Source: Trifolium pratense (lineage: Eukaryota; Streptophyta; Magnoliopsida; Fabales; Fabaceae). From it: a DNA stretch of 64,000 bases. Shown in pieces: positions 20,863 through 33,170 of the stretch. The DNA lies in assembly GCF_020283565.1 (NCBI RefSeq), contig NC_060059.1:51279157-51343156 (forward strand), in the 5' to 3' direction. The notes below the pieces were generated by a model. It was not told the DNA's origin. It made no database searches and worked only from the letters and a program-made list of their open reading frames with translations. The position numbers and the translations under genes were made by a program. Position 1 is the first letter of the stretch. Each line of letters begins with the position of its first letter.

Positions 20863-22350
20863 TCATGATATGTTATCTTTGCATCCAACAAAATCGGAGT
20901 CAGTACACCAAATGATCTCAAAAAAAAAATCTGACCTCCAATACATGAGCATGTAGTTTTTTGTTCTCTTTAAATACTGTATGACCCATTTGGCTGCTTC
21001 AAATGGTCTAATCTTAAATTTCTTAAATATCTGCCCAACATCCCAAAAATTGTACGCAATACCTGAACGCATACAAAACTGAATATACATTAGACTCCCT
21101 ACTACTTATCATAAGGAATCTTCTGCATTTACTTTTCTTTAAAGTTATTCATAGGGCACTGTTTGAGACTAAACTTGTCTCCCTTAGCCACATGGTTCAC
21201 CGTCTTGTCATTGACAAACAAAACCAAGAAAATATATTTGCTCCCACACAATTCATGATATATACAATCATCAACCAAATTCACCTCAAAACCGAATGAG
21301 ATGATCACTTGATGAATTTTGAAATACCATAATTGAGATGCTTGCTTGAGTTCATATATGGATTTCTTAAATTTGCAAACCATATATTTTGAATCTTTTG
21401 AAACAAAATTTTCCGGTTGCACCATATACATTGTTTCATTAATGTTACCATTTAGAAACATTGTCTTTATATCCACCAGATGTAACTCAAGTTCTAAATG
21501 TGTCACCAATGTCATTATGGTCCTAAAAGAGTCTTTTGAAAAAACCGAAAAGAAAGACTCTTTATAATCAATGTCTTCTTTATATGTAAATCCTTTTGTG
21601 ACAAGACGAGCTTTTTACCTCTCCACATCGCCTATCGAATCCCTCTTGGTCTTAAATTATTTAAGACCAATGAGTTTCGCACCTTATGGCAATGAGAAAA
21701 TCCCAAATGTCATTGTCATTTATGGAATTTATCACTTTATTTAGGGCACCGATCTACCTTTGAGAGTTAGAACTTTCCATTGCTTGATGAAATCTGATTA
21801 GATCATCATCCATCATTCCAATGTTAACCTTATGTCCCTGGATAAATACAATATAATCATCTATTGTATTTCTATTTTCTCTCGTGGATCTCCTGAATGA
21901 CATATGTTCTTGAGGTGTAAGAGTTTGTTCATATGGAACAATTTTTTGTATGGAGAGTTAAACACCTGTGGAAATATCAATATATTCCTCCATAACCATA
22001 TCTCCCCCTGCAAACTCGACATCCTCAAAGAACTCCTGATAAAAAAAATGAAATTTAATTGTGGGATCATAAAACATGTACCTTCTTCTCATTTGTATTA
22101 TAAGGTCTTGCTTTAACCGGACATTAAGGGCATATGCTGCAGTTTTAATTGAATAAATTATTGGACGTTGTTCACCTGAATTGTTAAATCTACCATAGTA
22201 TTTACCACCACGGTTAAACTTAACTCTTTTTGATTCTTTAGTCGAGTTGATTCACAACTCCAGCCTAAATAAAAATTGAATATGTCCAATGACTTTCTTG
22301 TTTCATGAATGAGACAAATGATGCCATATACAAAATCGTCTTTGAACATT
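20863..22350 (-). pseudogene. Copia pol remnant: integrase, RT and RNase H
   Basis: On the minus strand the order is: integrase scrap with DDFVYGIICLIHETRKSLD (about 22285-22345); the linker before RT with DDYIVFIQGHKVNIGM and RFHQAMESSNSQ (about 21770-21880); RT with VDIKTMFLNGNINETMYMVQPENF and CKFKKSIYELKQASQLWY, where LFVNDK replaces the catalytic YVDD motif (21129-21515; only short parts quoted are conserved); and RNase H with RSGIAYNFWDVGQ, AAKWVIQYLKRTK and CTDSDFVGC (20863-21090). Stops and frameshifts separate the pieces, so no active enzyme can be made. Confidence 0.85.
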
Positions 22351-22919
22351 ATAAATATTGTTTACCATTCCAAACAGCCGGAAAGAATGACACACAAATA
22401 TCAATATTTATATGTTCAAAGACATCCAAAGTCTCATTGGCCTCATATCTCCTTTATTGGTTTATTTTCCCTTTTCTGGAAAACCTGAGTCTGAGATTTC
22501 ACTTGACATAAGTCTCTTTATTCTCCATTTGGAGATGTCACCCAATATCTTGTGTCAAATGTACCTGAATTCTCATTGGTTAATTAAATGAAGCAATTGT
22601 GTTAAATTGAATAGAGATTATTGTAACCTGACAAAGAACCAAAACCAACTAATTTTAAATTTTGAAATAATTTAAGTTTTCATTCCCAAATAAACAAGAA
22701 AAACCAAATAGGTTCAAAATAAAAATAGAACTTAATTTTTGTTTGAAAGACAGTGCAAAAATAGTTTCATCAAAAATCCAAATACAATTTAGTCTTTATC
22801 AATAATCTAAATTTTTTCAATTGCCTCAACTTGAACTGTTTTGTCGTCAACCACATATAGATGTATCTTTCACCATCACGTAGTTGCCGACAATTCATAA
22901 AACCTTACATAGGCACACT

Positions 22920-22965
22920 GTTGTTAGTTGTGACACCCGAATCTATCCAACATGTGTGTCTACAT
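22920..22965 (-). pseudogene. Copia aspartic protease remnant
   Basis: HTCWIDSGVTT on the minus strand keeps the DSG active-site core. The next block resembles the MQGFLNCR..DGERYIYV segment of copia polyproteins. Between here and 25070 the gag region is too decayed to delimit. Confidence 0.6.
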
Positions 22966-25077
22966 ACCAAAGTTAAATCAACCTTAAAACAAACCAGATA
23001 AGAAATATACCTTCCCTTAACATGTCATGTTTGACAGTTAAAGTAATATTTCTTTTCCCTTTAGTTCCACAAAAGAAACAACTATCGTTACCTGATTTAA
23101 GTTATTTATGTTGTTGTTCCTTTTGAGACACTGTATCCGCAGCTTATCCTTATGCTTTATTGAATTAAGGTTTCCCAAAAGCGTAGGTATATAAGACTTT
23201 TCGTTCTTGAGAAACCTCTTTTCAAATTTCCTTAATGAAAAATGTTACCGTATTTATCTTTTCAGATAGTCTGCCCTAGAATGTTCCCATAGTGGCATTT
23301 CTTATGATCATCGAACATATGCAATTTGACCTCTCCCACCTTCCAATTTCCCTCTTTTGTTTAGAGGTACTCTCATCCGTACGAGGTGAGGGAGAATCAA
23401 TCCTTAACGCAACATCGAGATCCATACTTCAAGAACTATCAAAAGATTTACTTTCTAGAACTTGAAGTTTGAGCCATTTAACTAAATTGACGTTGGAAGT
23501 AACTTCAACATGTCATTCATAACCGAAGAGAGAACAAAAATCAAGCAAAACATGCTCAAATAAACCTCAAAATAAAAGTAACTTTAAATTCAAATAAAGG
23601 TAAACTCCATTACAAGATATCGGGAATCCATTAACATTCTATCTTTGGACAAAATATTAACTTTTCAGTGATACCTTGGCGCAGTAATCAAACACTGATA
23701 ATAAGAACATGTCAAATAACAAATTTTCCTTTGGGCCAATTTATTATTTACACGTAAAACCGAATAATTATCACACGTTTATCACCACAGGTGCACTTAT
23801 AATTCTGTAAAATAGTTACCTTCCTTTGGGCCGGTTAAATATTCACATAAGTTACAAGCACACAACCTTTTTATATTTCAAAATAAGTTAATCTACACAA
23901 AAGAGGTTACTTTGGCAACATAATGTTTCAATAAACTTATTTCAAAATATAAACTTAAACTGTGAAATATTTGAATTTAAATTACTTAACCAGAAAATTA
24001 TAACCAAAGTTGCAAGCATAAAATAACTTGCAATTTCCCACAATAGTGCTTTCAAAACTGAATTTACATGAACCATTGTTGCACTGATTCAAAATATACA
24101 CTTAATTCACATATCAAATGCTTATTCTTATTTCGATCAATTTGTTTCTAAAACAAATATTAAATTGAAAACTGTATTGAAATAAGATTACTTAAAGCAA
24201 ATAATATAAAGATGAAACTTATGAAAAATGAGAAACTGAACCTCATAAAAATTGATACCGAATAACATCTATATATATAGACCAAATGGGAACCGAAATA
24301 GTGAAAGCTGATTTTTGCCAAAAATAATTAGCTTTTGATCTTATAATCTTAATCAAAATTCATAAGTTCAATCTGAATTGTTCCAAGCACTTTACAGCTT
24401 AAAATAACATTTAAGAAAATTCGTATAGGAACAGGTATTTCCTCACGGCACATAACAAAAAAAAGAATAAAGCTTATATTCATTCAGATTGAATCAAGAC
24501 CAGATGCCATGTGTGTGAAACAAAAGGAACCGAAGCATAAAACTCAACCATAGCAATATATCTTATTATGAAAAGCTGTTTGCAAAATTGAACCCAATAT
24601 CATATATATCAAATATTGAGACCGAAAGTTAACCAAACTCAAATTAACCTTTGATTGAATAAAAAACGGCATGGATATGAACCATATTAATTGACAGAGA
24701 TTTGTCTAATTCTCAATAACTTTAACCTGAGTTCATAAGGGGAGAAACTAACCGAAAATAATAAGGATGGCAACTCAATTGCTACAGAATAAAAATAAAT
24801 AAACAAACCCTTCATACGATGCACACACAGTGTATAATGAAAATTAAAACCATTGAATTCATTATACTCATATACGATTGAAATCGAAACTGAACCCGAA
24901 AAACAACATCAACATGCATCGTAATTGCCAAATAATAAAAATTGAAACTGAAACTCAAATCAACAAAATCATAATTATATCATGAACGTTGATTGAAAAA
25001 TTTAGACCAAACCCTGAATATAGATACCGAACCAAATAGGCATGAAAACGTTATTTTCTTAATGATCAAACATGAGT

Positions 25078-25090
25078 GGCTCTGATACCA
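25078..25090 (-). other. Primer binding site of the copia element
   Basis: TGGTATCAGAGCC on the minus strand, two bases inside the 5' LTR, complementary to the 3' end of initiator tRNA-Met. Confidence 0.93.
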
Positions 25091-25092
25091 CT

Positions 25093-25570
25093 TGTTATTA
25101 TATTCAGATTGATTCATAAAGCCTAGAGCTTATCATGTTAATCATTAAGAAAATACTTTAGCCATAAGCGGAAGCGTACCTGAGTTTGAGTTCGCCATAT
25201 GTGATGATCAAAGGTCACGGGTATGTGTGATCTTCCAACCGCAGAATTCCTTATTGGCTCCTAAAACCTCTTCTGATGGGGATGAAGAGAGAACTTTTTG
25301 ACTGAGCGCCGTTTTCACGTTATTCTGCAATTGGGGACCATAACCCCTATAAATAACCTTAGGGTTATTTCCTATTTTTCAATTTTCTAATTTGGCCCCT
25401 CATCAAATTAGATATTGACTTATGGTATCTACACAATAAATTGTCTTTCATGATATTTATGCTTTTAGCCATAGACTTATATATTATTAATTAGACCACT
25501 GATGCTTTGGCTAATTACATAATGGCCCTAACACATGTAATATTACTATTGTGACCCAAAAATCCTAACA
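25093..25570 (-). repeat. 5' LTR of the copia element
   Basis: 478 bp; differs from the 3' LTR only by five instead of six A in ACCCAAAAATCC, as far as I can see. Confidence 0.92.
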
Positions 25571-25960
25571 TGTAATACGGGGATAAAGGAAGTTGAAAAA
25601 TATATTGAAAACTTCAGAATTGGTGTGCTTTCTATGTTAACGTGTAGTTAGACCACGAATTAGTGCCTCCTTCCCAAATATATATGTTACACCCAAATTA
25701 AAGAAATATAGATAATTTTGTATGTTAGTAAAAAAAATATAATTCTGTATGAAAAATGAAATTTATGACTTATTTTATAAAATTTATTTTTTATTAATAA
25801 TATGAGAAATTAAATAATAAAAGATATAATAAAAAACGTTAAGGTTCAAATCGTTGATATCATAAAACAATATATAAGAAATAGTATATATTCCACCAAA
25901 GAAAGACCAAAATTGATTGTTATGATGAAATTAGACACACTACAGACCACACAAATTTTA

Positions 25961-26280
25961 TCTTATGTCTCACTGGATCTTGCTTGTATTAGGTAAATTC
26001 ATATGATGGGCATAAAAGTTCAAACCAACTAGTCAATTACGCGTCTAATAAGTCCAGAATCGGTTATTCAAGTGGATCAAGACAATAAATGCATTTAAGT
26101 GGGCACATATACACTATATAAATGTTTTATAAAAAAAAAAAATACACTATATAAATGTTTTTTTCAAACCTGAGAAGATTTTTGTAGCTTCAAACGACCC
26201 ATCATGAATAAGTAATTGTTGATCGGACAATATACCAAACTTGGGGAGAACATGCACATTAGTGGATTGAGAAAATTAAA
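25961..26280. other. Spacer without a supported gene
   Basis: AT-rich. ATACACTATATAAATGTTT occurs twice around a 12-base A run (about 26108 and 26142); the same words occur near 14063 beyond the left duplication arm. Confidence 0.5.
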
Positions 26281-27203
26281 GAAAAATTTCTCTTTCGACT
26301 CCCATATTTCTTTTAAATCCCACAATTTACCATTTTTTATCTCTGGAATGTTGACTTCGGTTTCTACGAACTGAAATACTTAAACTTCGGTTTCTAGAAA
26401 CCGAAATTTTCAATCGTTTTTCAGTTGCATACTTAAACTAATTGAATCGTTTTTCAGTTGCATCCAAGAGCGTACGGCGGAGAAATTGAGCATTCAAGAG
26501 CTTACGACGGAGAATGACGGCGGTTACCACTGGGATAAAAAGTTGTGATTACGCAATCTATTTTGTCGTTGTTGTGAGATTGAGGTTCAAAACAGAGACT
26601 CGAATGGCCGCTCTATGATAACAGAAACATCGCATTATTGAGCCAAAGCTCTTACATCAACACTCAAAGCCAAATCAAAATTTTCAAATCTATAATCGTA
26701 GAACTTGATTGTGGAAACGATGATGCGATGGAAACACTGATATCAACGTTGTGATTTAGTACTTGACTCACAGATTTTTCAAATCATCCATGACAAGATC
26801 CAACGCTTGATTCAATCTCTCTCTTTTTTTTCTCTCTTTAATTGAATGAATTGAATTGAATTTCTTCATAGAAATATTTAAACTTTTGAAATTTTCGGTT
26901 TATAAAAATCGAAGTTTTGCAATATAGAAACAGAAATGTAACTAATGTGTTTAGTTATAACAATGAAGGTGTTAGTGATAATTATCTTATGTTTGAGCCT
27001 TAATGAGTGTACAAACCTTTAACCAATGTTCCAATGTTGATTTTAAGCCACCAATCCAAGGAAAAACACAAAATTTTGAAAGAGAGTTTTTGATTGAAAA
27101 TTTCGGTTTCTGTATACCGAAGTTTTGCAAACCAAAAGTCAAGAGGCAAAACGGAATTATTGGAGGGTATAAAAGAAATGTGGACGTCTGAAGAGAAATT
27201 TTC
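26281..27203. mobile_element. TIR transposon of about 920 bp (Mutator-like?)
   Basis: The ends are inverted repeats of about 50 bp: AAAATTTCTCTTTCGACTCC on the left and AAAATTTCTCTTCAGACGTC read from the right. Flanking AAATTAAAG and AAATTTAAA could be a decayed 9-bp target duplication. The interior contains several hairpin words of the type CTTCGGTTTCTAGAAACCGAA. No transposase. Confidence 0.6.
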
Positions 27204-27360
27204 AAATTTAAAATATGCGTTATTATGATAAACATCAAACCCCTCAAAGCACCACCAAACCATTCCAAATTTCCATTATGATAACTAAAAGGATAAGAGA
27301 AAAGTAAATGATCCAAAGTTTCATTTGCTACATGGCAAATACTACAGCTGACAATTAAAT
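27204..27360 (-). pseudogene. LINE zf-RVT remnant
   Basis: The minus strand reads SCSICHVANETLDHLLFSYPF, the C-x2-C...H motif block of the zinc finger that follows plant LINE reverse transcriptase, then WKFGMVWW-like sequence in another frame. The TIR element at 26281-27203 abuts it. Confidence 0.5.
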
Positions 27361-27371
27361 AATAGCAACAG

Positions 27372-28154
27372 TTTGAGAAGTTTCACATCAGTTGCGTGAT
27401 GGTCTGAATATGTGTTTATAAGTGAGGGCAATCCTCACCTTAAAAGTTGGTTTTGTAAGGATGAGTTAGACCCAACTCCGAATTCTAAGTTGACATCAAA
27501 GCCTCTTCCACGATCCGTTGGGCCTCCTGCTATTAGGTTTATGATCGAGTCATCCATCATTCATATTTGTGCCCTAAGCGCAACAGTGCTGGGTGCGAGT
27601 GAAGGGGAGTTTACATACAACCATAGGAAGTGGGATGTACATGCACTCATTTCAAGGGGGTGCTACCGAAGTGAACTGAGGAGCCGCGTGACGCGCCAAC
27701 GCTACTAATTGAGTGCCAGCACGCACGTAGCTGTGGGGAGTGATGAGCAGCACAAAAATTTCATTAATCAAATGGCATGAGGGGGTGTGTTAAGAAGTTT
27801 CACATCGGTTATGAGATGGCCTGATAGCCTGAATATGTTTATGAGCGAGAGCATTTCTGACCTTAAAATTCGGTTTTGTAAGGATGTGTTAGACCCAACT
27901 CGCAATTCTAAGATGATATCAAAGCCTCATCCACGATCCGTTGAGCCGTATGCTATCAGGTTTATGATCTGGCCATCCATCATTCATATTCGAGCCCCAA
28001 GCCCAATAGTGATGTGCGCGAGGGGGTGTGTTAAGAAGTTTCACATCAGTTGCGAGATGGCCCGATGACTTGAATATGTGTTTATAAATGAGAGCAATTC
28101 TCACATTAAAAGATGGTTTTATAAGGATAAGTTAGACCCAACTACCAATTCTAA
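27372..28154 (+). mobile_element. TRIM retrotransposon with three LTRs and two internal segments
   Basis: Three LTR-like copies of about 120 bp start near 27372, 27788 and 28029, each beginning T(G)TT(A/G)AGAAGTTTCACATC and ending CCAATTCTAA or similar. The first two are followed by a tRNA-Met type primer site (ATGATATCAAAGCC and a variant) and the last two are preceded by a purine tract (GAGGGGGTG). The two internal segments are about 300 and 117 bp and share CCACGATCCGTTG and ATCCATCATTCATATT. No coding capacity, as expected for a terminal-repeat retrotransposon in miniature. Confidence 0.8.
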
Positions 28155-29060
28155 GAGCAACAACTCGAGAGAACAATGTATATAGGTAGCTTGTACAATG
28201 TAAAAATATATTTAAACAGAGGGACATATGAAATAAAAATGGATGAAGCATCTTTAAAAGTAAGAATACTTGATTTAGAGCAAATCCAAATTTTATGATC
28301 TAAATGTGAGTGTATATTTATCCTAGGTCTCCAAGTGTTTCACATTTTAAGGTGAGTGTAAATTTTATGATCTAAATGTGAGTGTATATTCAAATCAAGG
28401 CTTCAAGTGTTTCACATTTTTAGGTGATTCAAATCAATATAAGGGTGATTCAAACCAACTTAGTAAAAATGTGATTTGAATCTTAATTTATGTGATTCAA
28501 ATCAAGCACACAAATCTTTAATTTTTAATTAATCAGAACTTACTGATCACAAAGTTCCATTGAAAACATTTTTAACGTTTGGTGAGAGCGCTAATTGTTG
28601 AGAGACATAGATATGATTCCTCTGTATAATGGCTGTTCAAGTATGTGTAGATTGAAAGGTGTTCAATTGCACTTAAGTTTAAGGAAAATAATCAGGTTCT
28701 TTTCAACTTAGAATTGAGAATTCTAGGGATTTAATATTTTGTTCTTCAAGTTGTTCTTAAAGATAGGATTTGTAATTGTTCAAGTTGAAGAACGCGGTCG
28801 AACTTTGAAGTGTTTTAAAATTAGGGGTTTTCAATATTGAACAGAAATTGACGGCGCAATTGATTTAGAATGTGCTTAGAATCATGTGAAAAGATCCATA
28901 TTCAATTTCACCTCTCAATCTTCGAGGGGTTGTTTCTGTTTCATTCCCGGAATATGGGGTTTCCAACCACTAGAGGTGGTGCGGTCTGAGGGTGGAAAAT
29001 TTGGTCTCGTTCCTTCAAATTCGCCAAGTGCTCTTGAGACTGCGCGTTGTTGTAACATCA
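28155..29060. other. Spacer, no supported gene
   Basis: AAATGTGAGTGTATATT occurs twice near 28301 and 28373 with CAAGTGTTTCACATTTT after each, and TGATTCAAATC words recur to about 28505. The stretch before 29060 should be the 5' LTR of the next element but does not match its 3' LTR. Confidence 0.45.
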
Positions 29061-29202
29061 CTAAACTATCACTACTACATTAACTACTAACAGTGGTATC
29101 AGAGCTACGTTCGATCATACATTGGGCGTAGAAAACTTCATTCATATGTTCCCAACCAAACCCTCCTTATATCTACATCATTTCTAAATTTTCCCCCAAG
29201 AC

Positions 29203-30300
29203 ATGACCAATATCATTCAACCATCATCTATGACTATCCCTATCTTCAATGGTGAAAACTATGACTTTTGGAGCATTAAAATGAAGACATTTTTTTGCTC
29301 TCAAGATCTATGGGACATTGTAGATGAAGGGTTTACTATTCCAGAAGACCTTTCAACTCTCAATGCTAGTCAGAAAAAGAGTTGAAGGAAAATAAACAAA
29401 AAGATTCAAAGGCGTTATTCTTTCTACAAGCGGTAGAAGATAGTATCTTTCCAAGAATAATGGGAGCTACAAGTGCCAAAGATGTGTGGGGTACATTGAA
29501 GGAGGAGTTTCAAGGAAGTGACAAGGTATGTGCCATTAAACTTCACACTCTAAGACGTGAGTTTGAATTGATACAAATGAAAGAGTCTGAGACCGTAAAA
29601 GACTACTATACTAAATTAAAAGAATTAGTGAGTCAAATGAGATTGTACGGGGATAATATTCTTGACAAAAGAATTGTTGAGAAAATTCTAATTTCCATTC
29701 CTCGTAAGTACGATGCAATCGTGACTACGATTGAACAAACCAAAGATCTATCGAGTATGTCGGTGACAGAATTAATAGGCTCACTAGAAGCTTATGAACA
29801 AAGATTGAGTGGGCATGATGAAAATACAATTGAAAATGCCATTCAATCGAAGCTAAAATTACGGTTTCATGATAAAAGATATGGAGGAAAGGAAAATGAT
29901 CGAGAAAATTCTAGAAACGAAGAGAATTCTATAAATTTTTCAAAAGATGAGCATCCTCTATGTGGCATATGCAAGAGGATCACGTCGAGAAATATTGTCG
30001 ATGGCGCAGAAAAGAGCAATGTCAACATTGTGAGAAATTTGGACATGTGGAGAAAAATTGTTACAGCAAAAATAAGCATCAAGCAAATTTTGTTGAAGAG
30101 CACAGGTGTGAGAATAATCAACATGACTATGAGCAATATTTTTTCTATGCTACACAAGATTCCAATGATGAATTAAGCAGAAGTTGGTACTTGGATAGTG
30201 GTTGCAGCAATCATATGGCCAAAGACAAGAGCATCTTCAAGGATATTGATGACTCCGTCAAAGTAAAAGGATATGGAACACGCAATAGAAGAACCAGGTA
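29203..30300 (+). pseudogene. Copia gag, zinc knuckle and protease remnant
   Basis: Starts MTNIIQPSSMTIPIFNGENY, the N-terminus of UBN2-type copia gag, and continues through FWSIKMKTFF. A one-base shift in an A run near 29377 (stop at 29383-29385) moves the frame, after which DVWGTLKEEFQG, TVKDYYTKLKELVSQMR and LDKRIVEKILISIPRKYD follow. A second shift near 29965 leads to CQHCEKFGHVEKNC (a complete CCHC knuckle) and WYLDSGCSNHMA, the protease active site. Near 30290 the frame runs into unrelated pol linker, LPSPSQQEISSPEST. Confidence 0.88.
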
Positions 30301-30580
30301 CGCTACCTTCACCTTCACAACAAGAAATTTCTTCACCAGAATCTACTCCAACGCAGGTAAAATCACCGGAGGATATATATATATATATGAAACTTGCAAC
30401 TTTTCCATGCTTGATTCTAAGAGCTATCAAGTGGTGTCAAAACAACAACTGTGGACCAAAGGCAATAAAGAAAAGTTCCAAGACTAAGAAAAACTTTATA
30501 CGGACTCAAAAAAGATCACCAAGCATGATACAATAGAATTGATCAATGTTTCATCGATCGAGGAATCAAATAGAACAAAA

Positions 30581-30640
30581 TTTGAGCAACTACGAACTAT
30601 GCTTGGAGTTACCGAAATATGCATCAAGGATGAGTGTTAA
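30581..30640 (+). pseudogene. Last residues of copia pol
   Basis: FEQLRTMLGVTEICIKDEC and a stop that overlaps the LTR start, matching the usual C-terminus (R.MLGV....IKEEC) of copia polyproteins of this kind. Confidence 0.75.
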
Positions 30641-31006
30641 AATGTGATGCATGTTTCTAGAATTTTCTAGAATATATTAGTAACTTGTAGAATTTATAAC
30701 TATTAGTTAATAAGTGATGATGTAAACTTGTAGAAGTTTCTAGATTACTTGAGTAGTTAGTGAAATAAGTAAGTACTAAGACATATCATGAAAGATCTAG
30801 AATCAAGGACCTAGAATTTGTCATCCACACCTACAAATATGTAACCATGGATCATTTGTAATTGTATCCATGTTGAGAGCAATATAATTTATTCTTGCTC
30901 TAAGTGATCCTCACATTACTTGCTACTATCCTTCAAACTATCAACCAAAGCCTTCTACAATATCAAACTAATTTCTAAACCATCACTGCTACATCAACTA
31001 CTAACA
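30635..31006 (+). repeat. 3' LTR of the deleted copia element
   Basis: 372 bp from TGTTAAAATGTG to ACTACTAACA. Its last 32 bp match 29061-29092 with three differences; the rest of the 5' LTR is absent. Confidence 0.8.
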
Positions 31007-31165
31007 ATGATTTACAAGCAAATCTATAAACCATACATTAATATCATTAAGGCTAAATGCGATGAATACTTGAAGTGTAATCTTCATGTAGCCACTTACT
31101 TTTTTAATCATTCATTCCTTTATGGTGTGAAAGAGTGGGGGTTAGAGAAGCACTTATTCAGTTAA
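31007..31165 (+). pseudogene. hAT-type transposase fragment
   Basis: MIYKQIYKPYINIIKAKCDE then LHVATYFFNHSFLYG resembles the segment before the C-terminal dimerisation region of plant hAT transposases (LHAAAYFLNP.F.Y). It starts right at the copia LTR end, so the copia probably landed in a hAT element. Only about 50 residues remain. Confidence 0.45.
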
Positions 31166-33170
31166 TTAAAATAAAATGTATCGCGATCAAAAGCATCCAA
31201 AGAGATTCACGTATATCGCGGTCAGAAAGATAGTTTTAATCAAACAAGTGTTGTTGAAATAGAGACCAAAATACAAACTAGTGAGCATTAAATCATAGAT
31301 TTAATGTTTTATTTTTAGGTTTTTTCTAGGTTACCTTCATAAAGAGGTGTGCAAACAGCACACCATGATGTGGCACCAATAAAAATAAGACATGTGTACT
31401 CCATTATCTATCTCATATTTATAATTATATGTTACTTTTTTACTGTGTAAGTTTAATTATTTGCATATTCATCCCTACTCTCAATTAATGGATTCATCCT
31501 TATTTTTTTTTCTTTTTCTTAAGATCTAATTTCTCCTCTTCACTTGAATGCTACCTCCGTGAAAACGATGGTTCCTGTTTTTTAAAGCTGAGTTCGAAAC
31601 TAAATTGCTAGATTGTGAATGCGTTGTTGAGATTTTTTATGGTGATTGGAAAGTTGAGATTTTAGGAAGATGCATGTGACGGAAGGTAAGGATCTGTGAG
31701 AACTGAATTTGAGGAATGTGTAGAACAAGGGGGAGATAATTAAAGAGAATTTGGGAAGAACGAGCAAGAGTTGAAGAGTTTTTGAAGATGAAGGAAATAA
31801 CTATTTTTGATGGAGATGAGTTTAACTAAGAAACTTTTAGAACATTGGGATAATTTTTTATTTTCTGGGTTTATTTTACCAAGATGATGAAGCTATGAAT
31901 GTGAGAAATAAATTAAATGCAGCCATTTTTCCGTACATATGTGCATTCATATTATATGTGGTCGTACGATTAAGATCTAATGGTCTACAAAATGCAAATT
32001 TATGTTTATTTAATAATACTAGATATACTGTTCTTAAATCAAGACCGTCCGATCAAGATCGAACGGTCAAAAACTTCTGATTGTTTGAATGCTGCAAATT
32101 TATGACTGCACACAATTTAGGTTCGTAAATGTGTGAGGAAGATGAAGAAAATTAACTTAAAATGGGTTTAAATATATTTTTATTCATCATAAATCTCTCA
32201 AATTTCGTTTTTAGTACATAGAAATTTTTTAACAAGTTTTGGTCTTCAAATATTTTTTCGTCCTAATTTTTTGTCCCTACTTTCAAGTCGACTGATATGT
32301 AACATTTAAAATTTTAAATGTTTTTCTACAATCATGCTTAGTACATTATAAATTTTTGTGGGAGAGATTCCTTTCGTTTGGTTTACAATGTTGCCATTCA
32401 GGATCGAACATAGAAACTCATAGATACTACCCAAATTTCTCACCACTAAACCAAATCTATTGACTTTGCAGGACAATGTAACATTTCCATCCAAACTATT
32501 TGTCTAATTGTGGCTTATGATATCTACTTTACAAAAGATGATTGGCAAGTCTCAACTAATGTGACTTACTATAACTAAGAAATCTAAATTTTATCATTTG
32601 AAGCGTTCAATCTCAATTAGTTAGATTAACAGTCAACTAGTAATTCAAATTTCATCAATTTAACAACGGTTCAATCTAAACTATATTGACTAATCGTGAC
32701 ATAGAGACATATTTTCTATGAAAAAATCATAAAGTCTCAATTAATTTGGTCAACAATTTAACCTAAATCAAATTTTTCTTATTCAAGATGTTCAATTTAA
32801 CCTAATTGGACTAACAATCAATTTAAAATTCGAAATAAAAAAATGTAATAGTTCAATCTAAACTAGTTTAACTAATTATCAAAATTTGAATTTCTAATTG
32901 ATTGTTAGTCTATTATATGAGAATGAGCGACCTAATTGAGAATTTGAATTACTTAGTTACAATGAGCTCAATTAGGTTTGCTCAAGTTTATGGTGTTCGA
33001 CTGTATCACCAAAAAAATAATTTAATATGATATGCTCGACTCAACTCAATTGAGACTTGACGAACCTTTTAGAGGAACTACTTTTCTGAAGTCCCCTAAT
33101 TACTTCAAATTGAACCGTTGAATCTTTGAAATTAAAAATCCTAATTATTTGTTGATCCAACAACACATTA
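31166..33170. other. AT-rich spacer with no supported gene
   Basis: Short frames only. From 32560 to 33060 words of the type CAATCTAAACTA and TTAACTAAT recur on both strands, suggesting an old decayed repeat. AAGACCGTCCGATCAAGATC near 32041 is a short inverted region. Confidence 0.5.

Larger units (their letters stand above)
19662..25570 (-). mobile_element. Ty1-copia LTR retrotransposon, young but coding-dead
   Basis: Two LTRs (19662-20140 and 25093-25570) start TGTTATTATA and end ATCCTAACA. They look identical except for one A in a run. A perfect TGTAA duplication flanks the element (19657-19661, 25571-25575). The primer binding site beside the right LTR and the polypurine tract beside the left LTR show that it is transcribed leftwards. 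The interior (4952 bp) holds decayed protease, integrase, RT and RNase H in that order, as in copia, with many stops. Confidence 0.95.
18690..25960. repeat. Segmental duplication, right arm, split by a copia element
   Basis: 18690-19661 and 25576-25960 match the left arm; with the copia and one TGTAA removed the two parts join as in 12570 (AAGTATGTAATAGTGGGATAAAGG versus AAGTATGTAATACGGGGATAAAGG after deletion). Confidence 0.85.
29061..31006 (+). mobile_element. Ty1-copia element with a large internal deletion
   Basis: A 32-bp end of the 5' LTR (ending ACTACTAACA) precedes the primer site TGGTATCAGAGC (29094-29105). Gag, zinc knuckles and protease follow, then coding jumps to the post-integrase linker and the last residues of pol. 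The 3' LTR is 30635-31006. Integrase, RT and most of RNase H are missing, so it cannot move alone. Confidence 0.85.
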
